Origin: Flavobacterium psychrophilum
GTDB taxonomy: Bacteria; Bacteroidota; Bacteroidia; Flavobacteriales; Flavobacteriaceae
Length of the DNA stretch: 13,269 nt
NCBI GenBank assembly: GCA_945861915.1
Contig: CAMAWK010000042.1
Span: 1-13,269, forward strand
Direction: 5' to 3'
A program made the translations under genes and the position numbers. Below are positions 9,439-13,269 of this stretch, piece by piece; the first letter of the stretch is position 1, and each line of letters opens with the position of its first letter. The notes beneath the pieces are model-generated. The model was not told the origin of the DNA. It made no database searches and was given only the letters and a program-made list of their open reading frames with translations.

Positions 9439-10221
9439 TTAAATACTTTTAAAAAAGTCTAGAAACACCTTCAATACTTCTTCCCGATTTTCGATATGAC
9501 TCATGTGTCCGTCTGGGAAAGTTACTAATTGTGTATCCGTTTTTTCTATCTGTTTTAGATTGTCTTCATAGTTCAAAACAGGATCGTTTTTTCCGAGAAC
9601 CAAAAGCATAGGGAATGACGCTGACTGCAATATAAATTCTCTGTCTTTTCTAATTTTCATGCCTTCGAGTGAAGCAACAATACCTTGTAACGGGGTTTTT
9701 AATGCTTCAATTTTTACCTTTTCGATTTCACTATTCAATCGTTCTCTGTTGTCGGGACTAAACAAATTGGCGATGGATAATCGAATGAAGGTTTCATACT
9801 CTTTCTTAACCGCTTTGATGGCGCGATCTCGATTGGCTTTTCGCTCTTCGCTGTCGGCTTTTGAGGTCGAGTTCAGCAAAACCAACCCTTTTATTTTTTC
9901 GGGATACAATTCTGCAAAAGCCAACGCCACATAACCACCCATAGAATGCCCAACCAAAACCGTTTTTCGAATGCGTAATTTTGATAAAACCGCTGCAACT
10001 ATTTCTGAGTTTTCCTCCATAGAGTGCACATAACCCAAACAAGCCGACTCGCCGTGACCCAATAAATCGATTGTAATGATTCGGTTTTTTTGGGACAATT
10101 CGGGTACTAATTCCTGCCACATTTTTTGATTTTCCAAAAAACCATGAAGCAACACTAAAGCAGCTCCTTTCCCAAAATCGGAATAGGAAATGTGGGTGTT
10201 TTTGTGGAGGAGTTGGGACAT
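9439..10221 (-). CDS. Alpha/beta-fold hydrolase
   Basis: This is a 260-residue cytoplasmic serine hydrolase of the alpha/beta fold. The oxyanion-hole motif LLHGF is at 24-28, the nucleophile elbow GHSMGG places Ser93, the acid is most likely Asp213 in LGKNDP, and the catalytic His239 is in DGHMSHIE. No signal peptide or membrane segment is seen. The lid region (about 120-195) is charged and helical. The substrate cannot be told from sequence; esterase or lipase-like activity on small esters is the usual expectation, and annotations such as MenH-like or epoxide-hydrolase-like would be guesses. On the - strand, a -7-like TATTTTTG lies at 10245-10238, just upstream of the ATG, without a matching TTTG 19 bp further up. 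A long hairpin (10260-10302) covers the expected -33 position. The gene probably once neighboured the aminopeptidase P gene more closely, before the module at 10.3-13.1 kb arrived. Confidence 0.88.
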   Translation of the reverse strand: MSQLLHKNTHISYSDFGKGAALVLLHGFLENQKMWQELVPELSQKNRIITIDLLGHGESACLGYVHSMEENSEIVAAVLSKLRIRKTVLVGHSMGGYVALAFAELYPEKIKGLVLLNSTSKADSEERKANRDRAIKAVKKEYETFIRLSIANLFSPDNRERLNSEIEKVKIEALKTPLQGIVASLEGMKIRKDREFILQSASFPMLLVLGKNDPVLNYEDNLKQIEKTDTQLVTFPDGHMSHIENREEVLKVFLDFFKSI

Positions 10222-10259
10222 TGTTTTGATTTTGAAACAAAAATAGTTTTATTTTTTAA

Positions 10260-10302
10260 ACCATATAAGTTATATAAGAAAAACTTAAATGACTTATATG
10301 GT
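10260..10302. repeat. Long near-perfect palindrome upstream of the hydrolase gene
   Basis: ACCATATAAGT (10260-10270) pairs perfectly with ACTTATATGGT (10292-10302). The pairing continues inward through TAT/GTG-type positions (one wobble, one A-A mismatch) to TAAG/CTTA, closing on an AAAAA loop. No T-tract follows on either strand, so it is not a standard terminator. It overlaps the expected -33 region of the - strand hydrolase promoter. Possible roles are an operator, a cruciform-forming site or a small palindromic repeat element. Confidence 0.55.
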
Positions 10303-10307
10303 AAAGG

Positions 10308-10339
10308 AAAAACGGCTCATATTCCTGCAAACCGTCTTT
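10308..10339 (-). terminator. Terminator-like hairpin, left copy of the 32-bp direct repeat
   Basis: Read on the - strand, ACGGTTT (10335-10329) pairs with GAGCCGT (10318-10312) using G-U wobbles, and TTTTT follows (10312-10308). The wobbles are only compatible with - strand RNA, which fixes the orientation. It lies about 60 bp after the stop of the methyltransferase relic. The 32 bp match the copy at 13064-13095 at 30 positions (differences at 10318 and 10320). Confidence 0.6.
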
Positions 10340-10394
10340 ACTTTTTATTCTATATTCTTTTATAAAATATGTTTTAACACTTGCGATAAGACTT

Positions 10395-10668
10395 TTAGAA
10401 ATCTAAATCTCGGGAATAACTTTCAGACGGTTCATTAAGTAAAAAATTGGCCAGTTCGTTCTTATCATTAAAACCATTTGTTTTTTGCTTGTATAATTCA
10501 GTAATTTTAGGGTTTTTTTATTTCAAGCTTTCTGTTTTTACTGATTTCCAGAAACTCAGTTTCCATATCAATGCCTAAATAGCGTCTGTTGGCTAAATTA
10601 GCTGCAATTCCTGTGGTAGAACTACCCGCAAAGGGGTCTAATATTCATGCGCCTGGTTTGTGATTACG
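10395..10668 (-). pseudogene. C-terminal relic of a beta-class (N4/N6) DNA methyltransferase
   Basis: No intact gene exists here, but the - strand encodes a clear methyltransferase SAM-binding motif I, ILDPFAGSSTTG (10609-10644), followed by GIAANLANRRYLGID and a typical FLEISKNRKLEI tail. Motif I near the C-terminus is the order of beta-class enzymes such as M.HinfI or M.DpnIIB. Two lesions break it. An in-frame TGA at 10645-10647 falls just before ILDPF, where relatives often have Trp (TGG). A run of seven A (plus-strand T at 10513-10519) appears to have gained one base; removing it restores one open frame to a TAA at 10395, ending SYSRDLDF. Upstream of about 10668 no further family sequence could be read, so the N-terminal part, including the catalytic (D/N)PPY motif, is gone. 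The sequence specificity cannot be inferred. Confidence 0.78.
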
Positions 10669-10732
10669 TTTAAGATTTTTATAATTTCCTGTTACATAAA
10701 CAATTATGCAAATGTTTATAAGTTATTGAAAA

Positions 10733-10770
10733 TGATCACATTATAATTTGTTTTTATTGAAAATTGATCA
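10733..10770. promoter_or_regulatory. Upstream region of the phage-type Dam gene with two TGATCA sites
   Basis: The 126-bp AT-rich gap before the ATG at 10795 has two TGATCA palindromes, at 10733-10738 and 10765-10770, 32 bp apart. A scan by eye found no other GATC between 10300 and 13269. A weak promoter could be TTTG at 10747-10750 with AATATTTG 20 bp downstream, one mismatch from the Bacteroidota -7 element. The second TGATCA lies between those elements, so methylation or protein binding there could affect transcription. This role is inferred. Confidence 0.3.
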
Positions 10771-10794
10771 AATATTTGTATCAAATAATATTTT

Positions 10795-11274
10795 ATGAAT
10801 ACATCATTTGAACGTTGCAAAAGCACAAAAGTGGAATGGCTAACACCGCCTGAATTAGTCATTAAATTAGGGAAATTTGATTTAGACCCTTGTAGTCCAA
10901 TCAACGCTCCGTTTTTACATGCAACAATTAATTATACTATTTCTGATGATGGTTTAGTAAAAGATTGGTTTGGTAGAGTTTATCTAAATCCGCCATATGG
11001 GAGAGGAATGGAAATATGGTTAGAAAAATTAAAATTCCACGGAAACGGAATTGCACTAATTTTTGCGAGAACAGAAACGAAATGCTTTTTTGAGCATATT
11101 TGGAATAATGCCGATGCAATATTATTTGTAAAAGGAAGAATTAGATTTTACCATATTTCAGGAATACAGGCAGGAACTCCTGGCGCTCCAAGTGTATTTA
11201 TTGCCTATGGGAAAGAGAACGCATTAGCTTTAAAAAATTCGGGTATTGAAGGGAGATATTTGGAACTCAAATAA
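10795..11274 (+). CDS. Phage-type DNA N-6-adenine methyltransferase (Dam-like)
   Basis: This 159-residue protein resembles the compact phage and prophage Dam family that methylates adenine N6 in DNA using SAM. Diagnostic segments in order are EWLTPPEL (14-21), FDLDPCS (28-34), DDGLVKDWFGRVYLNPPYGR (51-70) with catalytic NPPY at 65-68, FARTETKCFF (90-99), VKGRIRF (112-118) and PGAPSVFIAYG near 129-139. The length is normal for the family, so it looks complete. It is on the strand opposite to the rest of the module and has no adjacent phage structural genes. Its stop codon overlaps the left hairpin of the REP element by two bases. Some relatives methylate GATC, but the target here is unknown. 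Beside a DpnI homologue, GATC methylation would be expected to be harmful, so either the specificity differs, the gene is silent, or the nuclease is inactive or controlled. Confidence 0.85.
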   Translation: MNTSFERCKSTKVEWLTPPELVIKLGKFDLDPCSPINAPFLHATINYTISDDGLVKDWFGRVYLNPPYGRGMEIWLEKLKFHGNGIALIFARTETKCFFEHIWNNADAILFVKGRIRFYHISGIQAGTPGAPSVFIAYGKENALALKNSGIEGRYLELK

Positions 11275-11338
11275 TCCCGCTAGGGATTTTATTTAGGTAA
11301 AAAATAGTAGTCTAAAGTACCTAAATCCCTTTAGGGAT
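11273..11338. repeat. Left pair of REP-like hairpins
   Basis: Hairpin one is AATCCC-GCTA-GGGATT (11273-11288). Hairpin two is ATCCC-TTTA-GGGAT (11325-11338). The spacer contains a perfect 9-bp inverted repeat, ATTTAGGTA (11291-11299) with TACCTAAAT (11318-11326), that can bring the two together. A hairpin pair like this resembles the paired REP units of other bacteria. Confidence 0.65.
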
Positions 11339-11343
11339 GATAT

Positions 11344-11805
11344 TTATATGAGTTCTCTGAAAATATACCGTTCATCATATTCTATTTCAAAAGCTTTTAA
11401 AAACTTCAAATATTCATCTCTAAAAGATTCTTTTTTATGATGTTCTTCTTGGTTTTTGATGTACTTAATTACAGTATCAACATGTGATTTTGAATATGAA
11501 AATGCGCCATACCCCTCTTGCCATTCAAATTTTATTTTCAAAAATTTCTTCTCATTAATCCATTTAGAAGAACTTCCTTTAATGTCTTGCATTAAATCAG
11601 AAATAGATTGTGTAGGTCTCATTCCAATGAAAATGTGAAGATGGTCAGGCATTCCATTTATAGCCAATAATTTGTGATTATGTTGTTTCAAAATCCCAGA
11701 AATATATTGATATAATTCTCCTTTAAACGAAGTATTTATTAAGCCATTTCGGAATTTTACTGCAAAGACAAATTGAATGTGAATTTGTGTATATGTGTTT
11801 GGCAT
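11344..11805 (-). CDS. REP-associated tyrosine transposase (IS200/IS605 TnpA-like, Y1 HUH)
   Basis: This 153-residue protein belongs to the Y1 HUH single-strand transposase superfamily. The HUH motif is PDHLHIFI with His55 and His57, and the catalytic tyrosine is most likely Tyr115 in VIKYIKNQEEHH. The preceding WQEGYGAFSYSKS is a hallmark of the IS200 and RAYT branch. The protein starts with MPNTYTQIHIQFVFAVK, the usual amino end, and is full length, so it may be active. It is flanked on both sides by short GGGAT/ATCCC hairpins rather than long inverted repeats, and no TnpB or orphan guide RNA gene is present. RAYTs usually act on these hairpins in trans and are often single-copy, domesticated genes. 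The other possibility is an ordinary IS200-type transposase. Confidence 0.9.
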   Translation of the reverse strand: MPNTYTQIHIQFVFAVKFRNGLINTSFKGELYQYISGILKQHNHKLLAINGMPDHLHIFIGMRPTQSISDLMQDIKGSSSKWINEKKFLKIKFEWQEGYGAFSYSKSHVDTVIKYIKNQEEHHKKESFRDEYLKFLKAFEIEYDERYIFRELI

Positions 11806-11813
11806 AATATAAC

Positions 11814-11880
11814 GTCCCTAGGGGACTTTAAAAATTACTATTGTATGTTTTTCTACCCATATTAAATCCCTAACGGGATT
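11814..11880. repeat. Right pair of REP-like hairpins
   Basis: The inner hairpin is GTCCC-TAG-GGGAC (11814-11826), just upstream of the transposase start. The outer one is AATCCC-TAAC-GGGATT (11865-11880). The outer unit is an inverted copy of the left end of the element (one difference in the loop). Confidence 0.65.
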
Positions 11881-12082
11881 AAATTATTTCATAAGCAATA
11901 AATTCGGCAACGTTAAATTCAGCATCAATTATCCATAAGTTTTCAATTAGAAGTTTTTTTAATGCTTCATCTTCATTGGTAACTTCTTCAACAATACCTA
12001 TAACTTGCATATTGTTTACTTCGTATGAACTATTTGGTGCTTCAGTTGTGCCTTCAGGTGAAATAAATATATACTTTTTCAT
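11879..12082 (-). CDS. Small protein translationally coupled to the DpnI homologue (DpnD position)
   Basis: This encodes a 67-residue acidic protein whose function I do not recognise. Its ATG overlaps the TGA of the DpnI homologue (ATGA, 4-nt overlap), which points to translational coupling and a shared job or dosage link. In Streptococcus pneumoniae, dpnC (DpnI) is likewise followed by an overlapping small gene, dpnD, of unknown role. Clear sequence similarity to DpnD could not be confirmed by eye, so the analogy is positional. The sequence starts MKKYIFISPEGTTEAPN, then VNNMQVIGIVEEV, a charged helix DEALKKLLIENLW, and ends FNVAEFIAYEII. There is no signal peptide, membrane segment or DNA-binding motif. 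The last stop codon falls in the right outer REP hairpin, although the end looks natural and not truncated. Confidence 0.72.
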   Translation of the reverse strand: MKKYIFISPEGTTEAPNSSYEVNNMQVIGIVEEVTNEDEALKKLLIENLWIIDAEFNVAEFIAYEII

Positions 12083-12849
12083 ATTTCAATTTTTTTGTAA
12101 TTTCCTCTTCCATTGAATTCAATTATTCCTTTATCTCTTAACAATTGAAGTTGTTGTCTTATTTTATCTTTGATGAAATTATTATTTGGATATTTAACTT
12201 TGAGTTTTTCTTCAAATTTATAAATGTCATCCAATGTAAAAGCATCTTTTTTTATTAAATCTATACAGGTCATCAAATCTAAAATCCAGCCCTTGCTATC
12301 TGTGGTTTTATCTCTTAAAAATAATGTTTTCTTAAATGAAGTTTCAACATTTTTTTTATCAATTAACTTCGATTCTTTTATTAGAAAAACTTTACCTGCT
12401 TCCGCTACATTTGAAATATCAATATTACAGCCAACCCAACCAGCTCTTTTTGCAGTATCTGAAAGCGGTTTTCTTTTTACAATAATTTCTGTTGTGAAAA
12501 ACTGTTTTGGTATTATTAAAAAGTTTTCAACTATCATTTTTTTTGAATAAGTTAAAAAGAAAAAATTTGGATTTTGATTTGAATTAATTCTTTCAATCAT
12601 TGTTGAATATGCACCATCAGCAATAGTATTTGAAAATTTCCCGTTTTTGCTTTTTAATTCAAATTCTTCATCACACTTTTTACAATAAAAGTCAGCAACT
12701 GGTTCATTGTTTTTAAACTCATTTAATGAAATTTCGCCACAACAAGGACAATATGAATTTTCTTTAACCCAATTTTCAGTTAAAATTCGTGCGATTTGAG
12801 AATTACTAGAATATCCTTCTGCTAATTTAGTGTTGAAATTTAAATTCAT
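12079..12849 (-). CDS. dpnC: DpnI-type methyl-directed restriction endonuclease
   Basis: This 256-residue protein is a close homologue of DpnI (254 residues), the type IIM enzyme that cuts Gm6ATC only when the adenine is methylated. The match to the remembered DpnI sequence is co-linear from end to end, for example SNSQIARILTE, PVADFYC, EEFELKSK, NPNFFFLTY, KRAGWVGCNID and IRQQLQLLRDKGIIEF. The PD-(D/E)XK active site is intact: Asp53, Glu64 and Lys66. Four cysteines (34, 37, 56, 59) match the zinc site. The last roughly 70 residues form the winged-helix domain that reads the methylated base a second time. The role would be defence against DNA from Dam-positive phages or donors, with self DNA spared because it is unmethylated. 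The ATG at 12849 lies inside the reading of a degraded D12 methyltransferase relic, with no obvious ribosome-binding site. The frame has no lesions. Confidence 0.95.
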   Translation of the reverse strand: MNLNFNTKLAEGYSSNSQIARILTENWVKENSYCPCCGEISLNEFKNNEPVADFYCKKCDEEFELKSKNGKFSNTIADGAYSTMIERINSNQNPNFFFLTYSKKMIVENFLIIPKQFFTTEIIVKRKPLSDTAKRAGWVGCNIDISNVAEAGKVFLIKESKLIDKKNVETSFKKTLFLRDKTTDSKGWILDLMTCIDLIKKDAFTLDDIYKFEEKLKVKYPNNNFIKDKIRQQLQLLRDKGIIEFNGRGNYKKIEI

Positions 12850-12965
12850 TTTTTGATAGGGTTTGAAGTAAAATCTCCTTCGCCAAAGCTTTCTCTATGT
12901 CTTTTATTAGCTGGGTTTTCCATCAGCCCATTTCAAAAAGGGTTTGGCAGTATTGTTTTGGCCAT
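12850..12965 (-). pseudogene. N-terminal relic of a D12-class (Dam/DpnM-like) adenine methyltransferase
   Basis: On the - strand directly before the DpnI gene, the sequence encodes TAKPFLKWADGK (about 12916-12951), then, after a one-base shift, TQLIKDIEKALAKE. Together they give the amino-terminal signature of D12-class enzymes (typically KPFLKWAGGKRQLL), the class of Dam, DpnM and M.MboI. Two single-base losses in A-runs explain the broken frame. One extra A at plus 12956-12959 would join the ATG at 12963-12965 as MAKNNTAKPFLKW. One more at plus 12916-12919 would join DGK to TQLIKD. One glycine of WAGGK is Asp here. Family sequence stops at about 12870; the remaining roughly 230 residues, including DPPY, are missing and replaced by the DpnI start. 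The relic now probably serves as the leader of the DpnI transcript. Confidence 0.75.
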
Positions 12966-12994
12966 ACGGTTTTGTGTTAAGAATCCACTGTCAT

Positions 12995-13002
12995 CAAAAA
13001 TA
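12995..13002 (-). promoter_or_regulatory. Candidate -7 element for the methyltransferase relic / DpnI operon
   Basis: TATTTTTG on the - strand matches the Bacteroidota -7 consensus TAnnTTTG and lies about 30 bp before the ATG of the methyltransferase relic. No TTTG is present 19 bp upstream, so the -33 half is poor. It is the best candidate for transcription of the DpnI gene and its small partner. Confidence 0.35.
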
Positions 13003-13062
13003 GAAAAAAATAATAGGGAAAAAGCATTTCAATACATTTGTTGTTAATCTATTTATTAAAAC

Positions 13063-13095
13063 AAAAAACGGCTTACATTCCTGCAAACCGTCTTT
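13063..13095 (-). terminator. Terminator of aminopeptidase P gene, right copy of the 32-bp direct repeat
   Basis: On the - strand, ACGGTTT (13091-13085) pairs with AAGCCGT (13074-13068) through six Watson-Crick pairs and one G-U wobble, followed by TTTTTT and more T. It lies 31 bp after the aminopeptidase stop. The 32 bp at 13064-13095 match 10308-10339 at 30 positions. Confidence 0.72.
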
Positions 13096-13126
13096 TCTCT
13101 ATTTTCCATCCTCTTTTTTCTCAAAA

Positions 13127-13269
13127 TCAAGCATTCATAAGCGTTTCAATTTCCTCAATTTCTATCGGAATATTTCGCATTAAGTTAACAGGTTCGCCTG
13201 TTTCTTGCACAACTACATTATCTTCGAGTCGGATGCCAAAACCTTCGGCAGGAATATAAATTCCGGGTT
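13127..13269 (-). CDS. Aminopeptidase P / Xaa-Pro peptidase, M24B family (5' part outside window)
   Basis: Only the last 46 residues and the TGA stop are in the window. They read PGIYIPAEGFGIRLEDNVVV, then a tail ending ETLMNA. This is the C-terminal pita-bread segment of M24B metallopeptidases, which remove the amino-terminal residue before proline using two metal ions. The Glu of GIRLED is the metal ligand equivalent to Glu406 of Escherichia coli aminopeptidase P. The two bases left at the window edge (AA on the - strand) fit the Glu codon that precedes PGIY, the other ligand. The gene ends 31 bp before a terminator, marking the right-hand boundary of the accessory module. The family call is firm for so short a piece; the exact subfamily is open. 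Confidence 0.82.
   Translation of the reverse strand, partial: PGIYIPAEGFGIRLEDNVVVQETGEPVNLMRNIPIEIEEIETLMNA

Larger units (their letters stand above)
11273..11880. mobile_element. REPtron: RAYT gene flanked by inverted REP-like hairpins
   Basis: The element runs from AATCCCGCTAGGGATTT on the left (11273-11289) to the same sequence with one change, AATCCCGTTAGGGATTT, read on the - strand from 11880. It contains one tyrosine transposase gene and a second hairpin just inside each end. This is the layout of REP-associated tyrosine transposases with paired REPs, not of a classic IS with DDE transposase. The outer ends coincide with the stop codons of both flanking genes. Confidence 0.7.

Noticed and set aside
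9806..10240. Minus-strand open frame of 144 codons overlapping the hydrolase gene
   Set aside because: The overlapping frame encodes a complete hydrolase with all catalytic motifs; this one has biased, family-free composition.
11344..11805. Insertion sequence of the IS605 type with a TnpB/guide RNA partner
   Set aside because: No tnpB-like frame is present on either side, and the flanking short hairpin pairs fit a REP-associated transposase instead.
12224..12550. Plus-strand open frame of 108 codons
   Set aside because: It lies fully within the DpnI homologue on the other strand, whose whole length matches the family.
12853..13047. Plus-strand open frame of 64 codons opposite the D12 relic
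   Set aside because: The minus strand carries recognisable D12 methyltransferase sequence over 12870-12965; the plus frame shows no family features and looks like its shadow.

Overview
The window looks like chromosomal DNA from a Flavobacterium-type Bacteroidota. It is AT-rich. The ompA promoter matches the Bacteroidota consensus TTTG-N19-TAnnTTTG exactly, and the gene families (GH78 rhamnosidase, OmpA with thrombospondin type-3 repeats, AddAB-like pair, CGCAAAG intergenic repeat) fit that group. No rRNA, tRNA or CRISPR array was seen.

Positions 1-9360 run on the + strand. They hold the 3' part of an alpha-L-rhamnosidase gene, an AddA-like helicase-nuclease (1736-4885), an OmpA-family outer-membrane protein with its own promoter and terminator (5113-6534), and an AddB-like nuclease subunit (6598-9360). 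The two recombination subunits are therefore split by a porin-like gene. From 9439 the housekeeping genes are on the - strand: an alpha/beta hydrolase (9439-10221) and, at the right edge, the last 46 codons of a M24 aminopeptidase P (13127 to the end).

Between those two genes lies an accessory module (about 10.3-13.1 kb), bounded by two 32-bp near-identical direct repeats (30/32) that look like - strand terminators. In - strand order it holds: a broken N-terminal fragment of a D12-class (Dam/DpnM-like) adenine methyltransferase (12850-12965); an intact DpnI homologue (12079-12849), which in the characterised enzyme cuts only adenine-methylated GATC; a small gene overlapping it by 4 nt (11879-12082), in the position of pneumococcal dpnD; a REP-associated tyrosine transposase with paired REP-like hairpins (11273-11880); and the C-terminal relic of a second, beta-class methyltransferase (10395-10668), broken by a nonsense codon and a frameshift. 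A phage-type DNA N-6-adenine methyltransferase gene (10795-11274) lies on the opposite strand.

The most interesting reading is a DpnII-like to DpnI-like switch. A - strand modification operon seems to have lost the body of both methyltransferases, with a methyl-directed nuclease now in the middle. Loss of GATC methylation is what would make a DpnI-type enzyme tolerable. The intact phage-type Dam beside it is a puzzle: if it methylates GATC and is expressed, it should be toxic with an active DpnI. This scenario is inference; the relics, intact DpnI reading frame and repeats are visible in the sequence.
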